A stretch of 64,000 nucleotides of DNA, from contig NZ_JALXXL010000001.1 of the NCBI RefSeq assembly GCF_025152525.1, forward strand, positions 248,001-312,000. Reading direction: 5' to 3'. Position numbers and translations under genes: made by a program. Under the pieces are notes generated by a model. That model was not told where the DNA came from, did not search any database, and worked only from the letters and a program-made list of their open reading frames with translations. Source of the DNA: Corynebacterium sp. p3-SID1056 (GTDB lineage: Bacteria > Actinomycetota > Actinomycetes > Mycobacteriales > Mycobacteriaceae). This document shows, piece by piece, positions 1 to 10,947 of the stretch (position 1 is its first letter; each line of letters begins with the position of its first letter).

Positions 1-1129
1 CGCGAGCATGCTTGATCAGCTCCGCGACGATGAGGAAGTAGGAGGGGTAGCCCTTCATGTCGATGACGTCGATCTCGTACTTCGCGCGGTCCAGGTACTC
101 CTGGGGTACCTCTTTGCCCTCGAAGCGGTCCTCCAGACCGCGCTGGACCTCCTTGCGCAGCCAACTGGTCGGGGTTTCCCCTTCCGGCACGTCGGCGATC
201 GGCATGCGGTCGTGCGGGTGTTCCTCCCACAGCTCGCCGTAGTCGCCGACGCGCTCGGCGATCCACAGCGTGTTGTCGCAGCCGTCGGGCACCGTGGAGT
301 CCCACAGCTCGCGCATCTGCTCGGCGGTCTTGATGTAGTAGCCGGTGCCGTCGAACTTGAAGCGGTCCGGGTCCATCAAGGTCTTGCCGGTTTGCACGCA
401 GAGCATGGCCTCGTGCGAGGGTGCCTGGGATTCCAAAACGTAGTGGCAGTCGTTGGTCACCAGCGGCGGCAGGTCGAGCTCTTTGCCGATGCGTAGCAGG
501 TCGTCGCGCACGCGCCGCTCGATGTGCAGGCCGTGGTCCATCAACTCCAAAAAGTAGTTGTCCCGGCCGTAGATGTCCTGCCACATCGCGGCGGCCTCGA
601 GCGCCTCGTTGTACTGGCCCAAGCGCAGACGCGTCTGCACATCGCCGGAGGGGCAGCCGGTGGTGGCAATGATGCCGTCGGCGTGCTCCGCGATCAGCTC
701 GGCGTCCATGCGCGGCCACTTGCCAAGCTGGCCTTCGTAGGAGGCGAGCGAGGAAAGGCGGAAGAGGTTGCGTAGTCCCGTCGCGTTTTCGGCGAGCATG
801 GTCTGGTGCAGGTACGCGCCGGACGCGGAAACGTCGTCGCGCTTCTGGTCCGGGGTGCCCCACAGTTGGCGTTTCTTGTTCAGTCGCGAGCCGGGGGCCA
901 TGTAGGCCTCGATGCCGATGATCGGCTTGATGCCTGCGTCGACCATGCGGCGGTAGAAGGCGTTGGAGCCGAACATGTTGCCGTGGTCGGTCATGCCGAC
1001 GGCCGGCATGCCCTGGCGCGAGACCTCCTCCGCAAGCAGATCCACCTTTGCCATGCCGTCCAGCATGGAAAATTCGGTGTGGTTATGCAGGTGGACGAAG
1101 GAGGATTTTTTGGCCATGCCGGCCATCAT
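1..1129 (-). CDS. dnaE: DNA polymerase III alpha subunit, N-terminal part (partial)
   Basis: Replicative polymerase catalytic subunit. Only about 376 codons are in the window; the gene continues past base 1. The translation begins with [21 protein letters not shown], the PHP domain start, with the HLHNHTE and TDHGNM metal-site motifs, and continues through the PHP domain and into the region before the polymerase core. In-frame ATGs at 1129, 1126 and 1117 compete. A GGCGGG sits five bases before 1126, while family members usually start at the MAKK methionine (1117). Identity is certain from the motifs; only the start is uncertain. It runs in the same direction as the export operon upstream (24 bp from its permease). 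Confidence 0.95.
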   Translation of the reverse strand, partial: MMAGMAKKSSFVHLHNHTEFSMLDGMAKVDLLAEEVSRQGMPAVGMTDHGNMFGSNAFYRRMVDAGIKPIIGIEAYMAPGSRLNKKRQLWGTPDQKRDDVSASGAYLHQTMLAENATGLRNLFRLSSLASYEGQLGKWPRMDAELIAEHADGIIATTGCPSGDVQTRLRLGQYNEALEAAAMWQDIYGRDNYFLELMDHGLHIERRVRDDLLRIGKELDLPPLVTNDCHYVLESQAPSHEAMLCVQTGKTLMDPDRFKFDGTGYYIKTAEQMRELWDSTVPDGCDNTLWIAERVGDYGELWEEHPHDRMPIADVPEGETPTSWLRKEVQRGLEDRFEGKEVPQEYLDRAKYEIDVIDMKGYPSYFLIVAELIKHAR

Positions 1130-1153
1130 ATCCCGCCGAGCAAACGCGCAAAA

Positions 1154-2437
<1,284 letters not shown>

Positions 2438-2440
2438 GTC

Positions 2441-3421
2441 CTACTCCTCGCCTCGCAGCCCGGCGGGCACCCGCACCTTGTCGATTCGCCCGTCGAGCAT
2501 CTCCACGACACGGCCAGTCTCCTCGGCTAGCTCCGGGTTGTGCGTAATAAACACCACGGATTTACCCAGGTCGTCGTGCAGTTTGTGGAATAAGTCCATC
2601 ACCATTCGGCCTGTTTTGGAATCGAGTGCGCCGGTTGGCTCGTCGGCAAGCAACAGGTCTGGGTCATTGGCGAGGCTGCGCGCGATCGCCACACGCTGCT
2701 TCTGGCCGCCGGAAAGCTCGTTGGGGTTGTGGTGGAGGCGATCGCCCATGCCCATCATCTCCAACAGCTCGGCGGCGCGTGCCTCGCGCTCTTGGCGCTC
2801 CACGCCCGCGTACATCATGGGCATAGCCACATTTTGCAGCGCGTCGATGCGCCCGATTAGGTTGAAGTTCTGGAAAATGAAGCCGATGTTTTGGCTCCGG
2901 TAGGCGGCCAGCTCCTTATCCTCTTTGGCGTAGACCGGCTCGCCGTTGAAGGCGTAGCCGCCCTTCGTGGGCCGGTCGAGCATGCCGATGAGGTTCATCA
3001 GGGTCGACTTGCCGCAGCCCGAGGGCCCGACGATGGACACGAACTCGCCGTGCTCAGCGTAGAAATCGATGCCGTGCAGCACGGTGAGCTCGCTCGGCTC
3101 GCCCTCGTTGTAGGTCTTGACGATGCCGCGCATGTCGATGAGCAGCCCAGAGTCAGCCATCGAGGGCGCATGCTTCTCGACGCCCACCTGTCCACTTCCC
3201 GCAACCACACCGGCCGGGGCGTCCGTGACCGGGAGTGTCTCGGTCACGGGCTCAGTCTCGGTCACCGGCTCGTCGTCTTCCTCGTCGCCGAAGAAGAAGG
3301 GGTCGGTTTCCGGGTTGCCGTCGTATGCTTCCTCGGCAGCGTGGTCGCCGGCCGCATGCTTTGCACTGCGGCGTGATTTCTTAGAAAACTTGGAGAACTT
3401 TTTCGAAAACGGAGTGCTCAA
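2441..3421 (-). CDS. MacB/LolD-type ABC transporter ATPase with N-terminal extension
   Basis: ATP-binding subunit of the export operon, 326 aa. It has Walker A GPSGCGKST, Q-loop FIFQNFN, signature LSGGQKQR, and Walker B LLLADEPTGALDS, closest in pattern to the LolD/MacB family. About 85 residues precede the ABC domain. They are basic, then acidic, with the repeat PVTETEPVTETLPVTD; this is unusual for the family and is probably a disordered cytoplasmic tail. Start is TTG with GGGGAG eight bases upstream, just after the adaptor stop. An internal ATG at 3160 would give a normal-length ATPase and is the alternative. Confidence 0.88.
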   Translation of the reverse strand: MSTPFSKKFSKFSKKSRRSAKHAAGDHAAEEAYDGNPETDPFFFGDEEDDEPVTETEPVTETLPVTDAPAGVVAGSGQVGVEKHAPSMADSGLLIDMRGIVKTYNEGEPSELTVLHGIDFYAEHGEFVSIVGPSGCGKSTLMNLIGMLDRPTKGGYAFNGEPVYAKEDKELAAYRSQNIGFIFQNFNLIGRIDALQNVAMPMMYAGVERQEREARAAELLEMMGMGDRLHHNPNELSGGQKQRVAIARSLANDPDLLLADEPTGALDSKTGRMVMDLFHKLHDDLGKSVVFITHNPELAEETGRVVEMLDGRIDKVRVPAGLRGEE

Positions 3422-3433
3422 TGGCTCACTCCC

Positions 3434-5227
3434 CTACTTGTCGTCGCCGCCCTCGGCGGCGGGGTCGTTCTTCGAGTCCTTGGAGTTCTTCTTGGAATCC
3501 TTCTTCTCGTCTTTGGGCTTGCCCTCTTTCGCCTCGCGGACCTGCTCCGGGTCGAAGCCCGGGTCAGAGATGCTCACCTTGTCGCCGAGCTTGCCGGAGT
3601 ATTCGTCGGGCCAGTTGATCACGATGTCGCCGGCCTTGAGCTCGCCGCCAGTAATGGCGATGTCGACGTCGTTGCTCGCTCCGGTGTCCACCTTGCGCTC
3701 TTCCACCACGCCGGAGGACGCATCGTCGCCGTCGGTAGCCATGACCAGAACCTTTTCGTCGCCTTCGTCGCCGTAGACGGCGTCGAGCGGCACGTTGAGC
3801 GCGTCCGGGGACTCCTGGGTGATGATCTCGGCGCGCACCGTGCCGCCGAGCAGGAGGCCCTTGGTGTCGCCCGTGACCTCGATCTCGACCGGGAAGGACA
3901 CGCTGCCGGACTCGCTGCCGGATTCCGAACCGCCCGCTGGCATCCCGCCCGGCATACCGGCGGGCGCAGCGCTGGACTCGTCGGCTGCAGGCGCGATGCG
4001 CTTGACGCGGCCCTTGAACTTCTTGTCGCCCGTTGCCGTGGACGTGAACTCCACACGGTTGCCCTGCTTAATGTTGGGCACGTCCGCCTCGCGGACCTCG
4101 GACTTGATCAGCAGGCTGGAATCGTCGGCGAGGCTGAGCAGCTTGCCCTGCGGGATATCGCCTTCTTCTACGTCCACAGAGGTGACCACGCCGGCCAGCG
4201 GCGAGTAGAGGGTCGCCTCCTGTAGCTGGTACTCCAGGGTGCCGTCGGATTCAGAAATGCCGGCGCTTTCCGCCTGCCGACGCGCCGAATCCACCTGCCC
4301 CTGCAACTGCTGACGCTCCTGCTGGGCCTGCGACTGCGCTGCGGCGAGGCCCGCCTTGGCGTCCTGCAAGGCCGCGTAGGCCTCGTCGACGCCCATCGGC
4401 GCGCCGCCAGCGGCACCCGCGCCGGCGCCGTCTGCGCCTGCGATCTGCGCGAGCTGCTCCGGCGACATCCCGCCCGGAGCACCTGCGCCACCCGGCGCGC
4501 CCGCAGCACCGGCACCACCTGCCGCACCCGGCACGCTCGGCGCGCCTGCACCGCCCGGCACACTCGGCGCGCTCGCGCCCGGTGCCTTCGGGCCCTGGTT
4601 TGCGCCGTGAGAGCTATTGCCCGGCAGGTGCGAGGACAGGTTGCCAGCCATCTGGGTGAAGACGTCGGCCACGCGAGTGGCCGAGCGGCCGCCCTGTGCA
4701 GCAACCGCCGCGTCGTAAGCGGCCTGCGCCTGGTCAACCTGGGCTTGCGCCTGGCGGATCGTCTGGTTTGTCCCGTCCGCCATCGACTGGTCGTGCGCAT
4801 TGAGCTGCGCCTGGGCCTGCTCGAGCGCCTGGGTGGCGTCGGCCTGCGCGTTGGCCTGCTGACGCTCCTGCGCGGCAAGCTGGCGGTCCAGCTGCTCGGT
4901 GTTCATCGAGGCCAGGAACTGTTCCTTTTGCACCCGGTCGCCCGGCTGCACGGCGATCTTTTCCACCTCAGACTGCACCGAGGTGGTGATGTTCATGGCC
5001 CGGATCGGCGCGATGTGGCCGTTGACGATCACGCTGTCCGAGACGCCCTCGGCGGCGGCAATGGTGTAGTCGCCCGGCTGGAGGCCCGAGCCCTGTGCCT
5101 CATCCGACCCGCCGAACCCGCACGCGGAAGCGAACAGCGCCACGCTGGTCAGCGCGGCGACGGTGCGCAGCTTCAGCGAGCGGCGGCGGGTGGTGGCGTG
5201 CGGGGTGGCAGTTCCGAATTCGGACAC
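3434..5227 (-). CDS. HlyD/MacA-type efflux adaptor lipoprotein
   Basis: Adaptor of the tripartite-like exporter, about 597 aa. It has a signal sequence with a lipobox-like ASAC, then a biotinyl-lipoyl-like half domain, a long coiled coil rich in Ala and Gln, the second lipoyl half (ATLYSPLAGVVTSV), a beta barrel, and a charged C-terminus rich in Lys, Asp and Ser. The coiled coil is interrupted at about residues 205-275 by a Gly/Ala/Pro-rich insert of GAP and SVPGGAG units. Start is GTG at 5227 (AGGAG at eight bases) or TTG at 5230. First gene of the operon, behind its own promoter. Confidence 0.85.
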   Translation of the reverse strand: MSEFGTATPHATTRRRSLKLRTVAALTSVALFASACGFGGSDEAQGSGLQPGDYTIAAAEGVSDSVIVNGHIAPIRAMNITTSVQSEVEKIAVQPGDRVQKEQFLASMNTEQLDRQLAAQERQQANAQADATQALEQAQAQLNAHDQSMADGTNQTIRQAQAQVDQAQAAYDAAVAAQGGRSATRVADVFTQMAGNLSSHLPGNSSHGANQGPKAPGASAPSVPGGAGAPSVPGAAGGAGAAGAPGGAGAPGGMSPEQLAQIAGADGAGAGAAGGAPMGVDEAYAALQDAKAGLAAAQSQAQQERQQLQGQVDSARRQAESAGISESDGTLEYQLQEATLYSPLAGVVTSVDVEEGDIPQGKLLSLADDSSLLIKSEVREADVPNIKQGNRVEFTSTATGDKKFKGRVKRIAPAADESSAAPAGMPGGMPAGGSESGSESGSVSFPVEIEVTGDTKGLLLGGTVRAEIITQESPDALNVPLDAVYGDEGDEKVLVMATDGDDASSGVVEERKVDTGASNDVDIAITGGELKAGDIVINWPDEYSGKLGDKVSISDPGFDPEQVREAKEGKPKDEKKDSKKNSKDSKNDPAAEGGDDK

Positions 5228-5313
5228 CAAACATTCTCCTCACAAACGGGCGCGCCACGAATAGCCCCAAGCTCGAAAGGGCAGCGGGCGCGAAAGGCGT
5301 GCAACTTCCGCAA

Positions 5314-5319
5314 ACTATA
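5314..5319 (-). promoter_or_regulatory. Candidate -10 box of the MacB-type operon
   Basis: Read on the minus strand the bases are TATAGT, a good corynebacterial -10, lying about 90 bp before the adaptor start in a 176-bp gap. A CTGCCA 18 bp upstream could be a weak -35. The rest of the gap 5228-5403 shows nothing else I can name. Confidence 0.45.
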
Positions 5320-5403
5320 CACGCTGCACCCTTCATATGGCAGTGCTGGATCAGTGTTGGAACTCTGCCTCCACCCCAGTAAATCCCATTCTTGGAATTC
5401 GCT

Positions 5404-5952
5404 TTATGCACCCGGTGTGGACACTGCGAACGCGCCCCACACCGCATCGGCGGGCAGCACCTCGACGGCAGCGACCTCTGGCAGGGCCGCAATGTGTTGC
5501 AGCGTGCGCGCGTCTGCGGTGACGATCACGCCAACAACGCGTGGGTCGTCCGGTGCGTGGTGCGCACGCTCACCCGCGCGCCGTAGCTCCCGCTCGCACA
5601 CCTCGGTGCGGTCAGCGCCGTCCGCCGGCTCCGGGGTGTCTTTGTACGCCAGGCCGGCGGGCACGATCGCGTTGACTCTCGGCGCGGCCTCGTAGGTCGC
5701 CGCCGCCTGGGGGCAGTGCAGCGGGGTGGCAAAACTCAGCAGGGCGAAATGTTGCGCGTCATCCTGCGCGGCACGGGCAAGGGAGGCCGCCGCGCGCGAC
5801 GCGTAGTGCTCGGCAGGCTCGCCGTTGAAAGGTCCGAGCGTATCGCCCTGCACCGTCTCCGGTTGCGGCGGGTGCAGCGCGCCGACGGCGAAGGTGCCGG
5901 CTGCCAGCACCACGGCCGCCGCGAGCGCACCGAGCACCTGGTTCGCCCGCAT
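5404..5952 (-). CDS. Small secreted or membrane-anchored protein, function unknown
   Basis: 182 aa. It starts with a signal or anchor helix (residues 4-25, VLGALAAAVVLAAGTFAVGAL), then a soluble domain with two cysteines (HCPQ and EVCERE) that could pair outside the cell. I do not recognise the family. Its ATG is one base after the stop of the rluD-type gene, so it is the last gene of an lspA-rluD-this gene operon. The middle carries a conserved-looking FALLSFATPLH and the end a VVGVIVTADARTLQHIAALP segment, which reads like a small alpha/beta fold. Coding is supported by length, operon position and typical codon use. Confidence 0.7.
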   Translation of the reverse strand: MRANQVLGALAAAVVLAAGTFAVGALHPPQPETVQGDTLGPFNGEPAEHYASRAAASLARAAQDDAQHFALLSFATPLHCPQAAATYEAAPRVNAIVPAGLAYKDTPEPADGADRTEVCERELRRAGERAHHAPDDPRVVGVIVTADARTLQHIAALPEVAAVEVLPADAVWGAFAVSTPGA

Positions 5953-5953
5953 G

Positions 5954-6883
5954 CTATCCGGCCCGCAGCAGGTCGAGGGCGCGCTGCAGGTCGTCCGGGT
6001 AGCCGGATTCCACCACCATGTACTCGCCAGTGCGGGGGTGGGTAAACCCGAGTGCCTTGGCGTGCAACCACTGGCGGATCAGCCCGAGGCGCTTGGCCAG
6101 GTTCGGGTCCGAGCCGTACATGGGATCGCCAACGCACGGGTGCCCGGTGGCGGACATATGCACGCGGATCTGGTGGGTCCGCCCGGTCTCTAGGTGCACC
6201 TCTAACAGGCTGGCCTGCCGGAACGCCTCGAGCACCGTGTAGTGGGTAATGCTTTCACGGCCGTCGTCGGTGACCGCAAACTTCCACCCGGCGGAGGGGT
6301 GGCGCCCGATAGGCGCGTCGATGGTGCCCACGATCGGATCCGGCAAGCCTTGGACCACCGCGTGGTAGGTCTTATCCACGGTGCGCTCCTTAAACGCACG
6401 CTTGAGCACCGAGTAGCCCTGCATGCTCGCGGCCACCACCATCACCCCAGAGGTGCCCACATCCAAACGCTGCACAATGCCCTTGCGTTCGGGCGGCCCC
6501 GCGTCCGGCAGCGTAAAGCCCATCGCCTGCAGGCCGCCGAGCACGGTCGGTCCCTCCCAGCCGAGCGTGGGGTGTGCCGCCACCCCCACCGGCTTGTCCA
6601 CGGCGATGACGTCGGCGTCCTGGTACAGCACGTCAAGGCCCTCGACCATCTCAGCGACGGGCTCCGGGGCGCGCTTGGGCTCGGGCAGGGTGGCCTCGAT
6701 GATGACGCCCGGGGTAACGCGGTCGGATTTTTGGGGCAACGTGGCGTCGATAAGCACCTGCTCCGAGGCAATCATCTCGGCGGCGACGCTGCGCGAAACC
6801 CCGAAGAGCTTGGCCAGCGCGGCGTCGACGCGCATGCCGGCGAGGCCTTCTGGGACGGGAAGGCGGCGGAAATCACCCGGCAT
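5954..6883 (-). CDS. rluD: RluD-type 23S rRNA pseudouridine synthase
   Basis: RluA-family pseudouridine synthase of 309 aa, acting on large-subunit rRNA. It has an N-terminal S4 RNA-binding domain (residues about 8-70, with [17 protein letters not shown]), then the catalytic domain. The active-site region is [15 protein letters not shown], where Asp is the nucleophile, and RTHQIRVHM follows. The ATG at 6883 (MPGDFRRL) has AAGGAG seven bases upstream and overlaps the lspA 3' end by 11 bases, as expected for translational coupling. The longer open frame upstream is lspA in another frame. Which uridines are modified is inferred from family only. Confidence 0.9.
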   Translation of the reverse strand: MPGDFRRLPVPEGLAGMRVDAALAKLFGVSRSVAAEMIASEQVLIDATLPQKSDRVTPGVIIEATLPEPKRAPEPVAEMVEGLDVLYQDADVIAVDKPVGVAAHPTLGWEGPTVLGGLQAMGFTLPDAGPPERKGIVQRLDVGTSGVMVVAASMQGYSVLKRAFKERTVDKTYHAVVQGLPDPIVGTIDAPIGRHPSAGWKFAVTDDGRESITHYTVLEAFRQASLLEVHLETGRTHQIRVHMSATGHPCVGDPMYGSDPNLAKRLGLIRQWLHAKALGFTHPRTGEYMVVESGYPDDLQRALDLLRAG

Positions 6884-7388
6884 CCGAATCCTCCTTGAGA
6901 AAGAGGGCGAGGGCGAAGATCGCAACGCCGACAGTAATAGAGGCATCGGCGAGGTTAAACACCGCAAAGCTTCCCACCGAGATGTAATCCACCACGTGCC
7001 CGAACCAAAAGCCCGGGTCGCGCGCGAGGCGGTCGATGAGGTTGCCGAGCGCACCACCAGCGATCATGGCCAGGCCAACGGCCTCGACGCGATTACCCAG
7101 GCGCGGAGCCGCGAAAAGCGAACCGAGGACGAACACGAGCTGAATCGTGGTGAACAGCCACGTCGAGTTCTGCCCCATGGAAAAGGCCGCGCCCGGGTTA
7201 AACAGCAGGTAGAAGCGGAACCAGTCCCCGATGACCGCAACCGGCTCGCCGGGGGTCAGCCAGCTGAGCATAAGCTGTTTGACCGCCTGGTCTACCGCCG
7301 CAATGGCGAGCATGATGCCCGCGACCAGCGGCAGGAAGCCGCGCCTGCGAGCGGTGCCGCCGTGAAGTTGGCTAGTTGTGTGTTGCAT
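6873..7388 (-). CDS. lspA: Lipoprotein signal peptidase II
   Basis: Membrane aspartyl protease that removes the signal peptide of lipoproteins, 171 aa with four membrane helices. The two catalytic aspartates are visible at about D119 ([11 protein letters not shown]) and D148 (FNLADASI), each in its conserved block. The conserved NPGAAFS loop is also present. The chosen ATG (MQHTTSQ) gives the normal family length. There is no clear ribosome-binding site; TACAGT 11 bases before the ATG suggests a very short leader. Several predicted lipoproteins in this window would be its substrates. Confidence 0.95.
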   Translation of the reverse strand: MQHTTSQLHGGTARRRGFLPLVAGIMLAIAAVDQAVKQLMLSWLTPGEPVAVIGDWFRFYLLFNPGAAFSMGQNSTWLFTTIQLVFVLGSLFAAPRLGNRVEAVGLAMIAGGALGNLIDRLARDPGFWFGHVVDYISVGSFAVFNLADASITVGVAIFALALFLKEDSDAG

Positions 7389-7466
7389 CGCTTGTTTACT
7401 GTAGCCGCTTCGGCACAAAGCGGGTATCGCCTCTTCGCCCCATGCAGTGTGCGGTAGGTTCAAAGT

Positions 7467-8480
7467 GTGTTTTCTCTGCTCGACCGCCCCAATTCCCCCG
7501 CACGACGCGCAGCACTCGCCCTGGGCGCCTGCCTTGCGCTGACTCCCCTGTCCGCGTGCAGCGGCGCCGACAGCGACCCGCTCGAAACCATCCCCGCCTT
7601 CGCGCTCGACACCCCGGCGGTGGAGGTCACCGAGGCCGGTGAGCGTCCGCAGCTGCTCGAATATACAGACGCGAGCGCAGGCGAGGACGCGACTGCCTGG
7701 GAGACCACCGTGGAAGTCTCCACCGGGCTCGACCAAGACGTGTTGCCCGCGGACCACATCGACGAGCACAGCCAGGCCCCCGCCGGCGGCAACGTGGATA
7801 CCGTGACCCTGCCGTTGCAGGTGGCAAGCTCGCCCGCGGCCGAGCCGGGCGAGGGTGAGTCCCCCGCCGCGCGCGAGGTGGAGTTCACCGTCGGCACCGC
7901 CACCCACTCCGATCTGGATCGCAACGAGGAGCTCGCCAGCGCGAAAGACTTTCTCATGCGCTGGCGCGCCGCCGAAAGCGGTGCGATCTCGACGCTCAAG
8001 CTTTTAGCCCCCGGCGACTCGACGGAGGCAGGCCGGGAGACCGTGGAGCGCTCGCTGCTACTTCTCGCCTCCACCAACGTGGTCCTGCCGAAGGAACCGG
8101 TCGGCGTTGGCGGGTCGTGGACGGTACGTAACCGGATCACCGGCGCGTCGAACATGCTGCGCACCAGCACGTACACGGTCACCGCGATCGACGGCGACCG
8201 GGTCGAACTCGACGTCGACGTTCAGGAACGCCCGACCCAGCAGTCGCTGTCGATTGATAACGAGGTGGCAGGCGAGCTGAACGGTTCCTCGCTTGATGTG
8301 GAGACTACGTCTACTACCTCGCAGGGCAGTATTACGCTTGACTTAACCCGCCCGCTGCCGGTAGCGGGGCAGGTCGCCTCGACAACTCGCTTGGTCTACT
8401 CGGGCGCGGGCGGCACCAGCAGCGGCTTCAAAGTGGTCCAAGACGTCACCGAGGCGCTGACCTACGGCGCGGACGCTTAA
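7467..8480 (+). CDS. Secreted lipoprotein, function unknown
   Basis: 337 aa. Signal sequence with the lipobox LSAC at about residues 28-31, then a beta-rich, Asp/Glu-rich extracellular domain with no cysteine after the anchor. The overall layout (about 300 residues ending in a beta-rich region) resembles actinobacterial lipoproteins of the DUF6263 kind, but I hold that loosely. The GTG start lies six bases after TAGGTT, a possible -10 box, so the message may be leaderless. It is divergent from lspA, 78 bp apart. Confidence 0.75.
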   Translation: MFSLLDRPNSPARRAALALGACLALTPLSACSGADSDPLETIPAFALDTPAVEVTEAGERPQLLEYTDASAGEDATAWETTVEVSTGLDQDVLPADHIDEHSQAPAGGNVDTVTLPLQVASSPAAEPGEGESPAAREVEFTVGTATHSDLDRNEELASAKDFLMRWRAAESGAISTLKLLAPGDSTEAGRETVERSLLLLASTNVVLPKEPVGVGGSWTVRNRITGASNMLRTSTYTVTAIDGDRVELDVDVQERPTQQSLSIDNEVAGELNGSSLDVETTSTTSQGSITLDLTRPLPVAGQVASTTRLVYSGAGGTSSGFKVVQDVTEALTYGADA

Positions 8481-8511
8481 GCGCCCCCTACTTGTTACAC
8501 GGAGGTTTCCC

Positions 8512-10216
8512 ATGGTTGCACCGCTACACATCGGCCTTGACGGCATCTCGTTTTCCTACCCCGGCGGCAAGCGCGTGCTCACCGACATCTCCTTCGCCGT
8601 CCCCTCCGGCTCGGTCACGGGACTCATCGGCGAGAACGGCGCGGGCAAATCCACCTTGCTGTCCGTCATCTCCCGCGAGCTCGTCCCAGACACCGGCGAG
8701 CTGATCACCCCGCCGGTCACCGGCTTCATCGCCCAGGAAACCTCCCTGCCCTTTACCGAGCCCGCCAGCATGCTTATCGACGCCGCCGTGGCCGAACTGC
8801 GCAACGTCGAAGCCGACATCTCCCGCCTCGGCGAGGCGATGGCGACCGAGGAAGGCGCGGGTGACGCCACCCTCGCCGCGGACTTCGACCTCGCGCTCGC
8901 GCGCGCGGAGCAGTCAGGTGTGTGGGAACTCGATGCGCGCATCGCCACCGTGCTCGCCGGCCTCGGCCTGGCCAACGTGCCGTTGTCGACACCGCTGGGC
9001 GAGATGAGCGGCGGGCAGCGCCGCCGCTTCGCCCTGGCGACCCTCCTGTTGCGGCCCATCGACGCGATGGTGCTCGACGAGCCCACCAACCACCTCGACG
9101 ACGAGGCGGTCGACTTCCTCGTCGGCGAGCTCGAGGCGTTCAAGGGCCCGGTGCTGGTGGCCTCGCACAACCGCTACTTCTTGGACACGGTGTGCGACGG
9201 CATCGTCGACCTCGACTTAGGCCTGGGTTCCGAGGGCGGCTTCGGCGAAGAAACCCGCCAGGGCGCGCGCTTCTCCGGCGCGTTTTCCGACTACCTCAAA
9301 GCCCGCGAGGACCGCCGCCGCCGCTGGGAGAGCGACTACGCCGCCCAGGAGCACGAGCGGGCACGCCTGGAAAAGGCGGCCGAGCAGGATGAAGAGGACG
9401 TCTTCCACTCCCACGAGAACAAGACGGAGACCCGCAAGGCTGCGAAGTTCTACGCAGACAAAGCGGCGAAAACGGTGGGCAACCGACGCCGTTCGGCCCG
9501 ACTGCGCCTCGAGGCGCTCGAGCGCGAAGCAATCCCGGCCCCGCCTGCGCGCCTGGCCTTTCGTGGGGTGCCGGAGCACACGGCGACGTCGATAGGCGTG
9601 CCGGCGATCGTGACCACAGGGCTTGCGGTGCCGGAGCGGCTTGCGCCGCTGGATCTCAAGGTGCAGCCGGGCGAGCAGCTGCTCATCGAAGGCCCGAACG
9701 GATCCGGCAAGTCCACCCTGCTGAAAATCCTCGACGGCACCCTCACCGACTTCGAAGGCGAGTGCGTCATCCCCGAGGAATACTCGGTCGCCCGCCTCGA
9801 GCAGGACGACGACTGGCAGGACTTAAGCGTCACCGCCGCGGAGGCCTTCGCGGCGCGCACCGGCGAGACCGGCCCCCCCCCTGGTCGAGATGGGTCTGAT
9901 GACGCAGGTGCAGTCGGAGAAGAAGCTCGAAGACCTCTCGCTCGGCCAGCGCCGCCGTGTTTCGCTCGGCATCATTCTGTCCTCCCCGCCGGACCTTTTG
10001 CTTCTCGACGAGCCCACCAACCACCTCTCACTCGCCCTTGCCGAAGAGCTCGAGCACGCACTGCTCGACTTCGCCGGCACCGTTGTGATTACCAGCCACG
10101 ATAGGTGGGTGCGCCGCCAGTGGCGCGAGCGCATCCGCAAGAAAGACGAACGCGCCAGGATCCTCACCCTGTCCACGATGTGGACCGATGAAGTCTGGCG
10201 CGACGAGACGGACTAG
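8512..10216 (+). pseudogene. ABC-F type ATPase, frameshifted in a C9 tract
   Basis: Cytosolic ABC-F protein with two ATPase domains and no membrane segments. The family acts on ribosomes (antibiotic protection or translation factors). Domain 1 has GENGAGKST, LGEMSGGQRRR and VLDEPTNHLDD; a charged linker follows (about 255-350); domain 2 has GPNGSGKST. Reading frame 1 runs 8512-10104, but the real sequence switches frame at the run of nine C at 9873-9881. The other frame then gives LSLGQRRRVSLG, LLLDEPTNHLS and TSHDRW, ending at 10216. Removing one C restores a full protein of about 567 aa. ATG with GGAGG at seven bases. It is either a true mutation, a slippage switch, or a sequencing error. 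Confidence 0.85.
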
Positions 10217-10223
10217 CGCGGGC

Positions 10224-10832
10224 TTACAGCGCCGGGGCCTCCTGGTACTCGCCCTCCGGGTCCGGAGCCTCCGCCGGCGCTTCAGCCGGCGCTTCGGCAG
10301 GCGCGTCTGCCGGGGCCGGTGCCTGGCACATCTGCGGCAGCTGCTCCGGCGGCAGCGTGTTGCTGACCAGGGTGCAGGCCCACTCCTGGGAAAGTTTCCA
10401 CTGGCCGTCCTCAAACACGAATTCCACGTCTTCCGCCTGCTGGGAAGACTGCTGCTCCGGCTGGGTGAAGTTCACCGTAGCCAGCACGGTATTCGGACCA
10501 TAGCCGGGCAGAATCGGGTCGACGACCTGGAAGTTGGCCCCGGACTCCTGCTGGGACTGCGCCATCACGTCGAAAAGCTCGGGCACCGTCTCCCCACCCT
10601 GCACAGTGTTGGTGCGCTCGCCGATCGGCAGGTTCGAGTCGGTGGCACGCGCCAGTACCGCGTTGAGCTCGTCCGCACTGGGCAGCTCGGCAACCGGTGC
10701 GGCCTGCTGCGCCGAGGTCTGCTCGCTCGCGCTGGTGCCCTCGTTTTCGGCGGCATCATCGTTGGAGCAGGCCGCCAGGGTAAGGCTCATGCCTACAGCG
10801 GCGACGGCGGCGACGAGTTTGTGTGCGTTCAC
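10224..10832 (-). CDS. Mtb12-like secreted lipoprotein
   Basis: 202 aa. Signal sequence with lipobox LAAC, a short linker rich in Ser, Glu and Gln, then a cystatin/NTF2-like domain. That domain has the order seen in mycobacterial Mtb12 (CFP-2): a short helix LPSADELNAVLARATD, a beta segment, and VEFVFEDGQWKLSQEWAC near the end. The C-terminus is rich in Ala, Pro and Glu repeats (APAEAPAEAPAEAP). The GTG at 10832 has AAGGAG seven bases upstream and gives the signal peptide directly; the longer upstream frame has no ribosome-binding site. Function of the family is unknown. Confidence 0.75.
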   Translation of the reverse strand: MNAHKLVAAVAAVGMSLTLAACSNDDAAENEGTSASEQTSAQQAAPVAELPSADELNAVLARATDSNLPIGERTNTVQGGETVPELFDVMAQSQQESGANFQVVDPILPGYGPNTVLATVNFTQPEQQSSQQAEDVEFVFEDGQWKLSQEWACTLVSNTLPPEQLPQMCQAPAPADAPAEAPAEAPAEAPDPEGEYQEAPAL

Positions 10833-10947
10833 TGGTTCTCCTTGCAGCAGCTCATGCGCCATACCCTCTGGTATGGGCTCTTCTTGCACTCAAGCGTACC
10901 GCCCGTGTTGCCCCACACCAACTACACCATCTGGCACGCTTGAGGTC

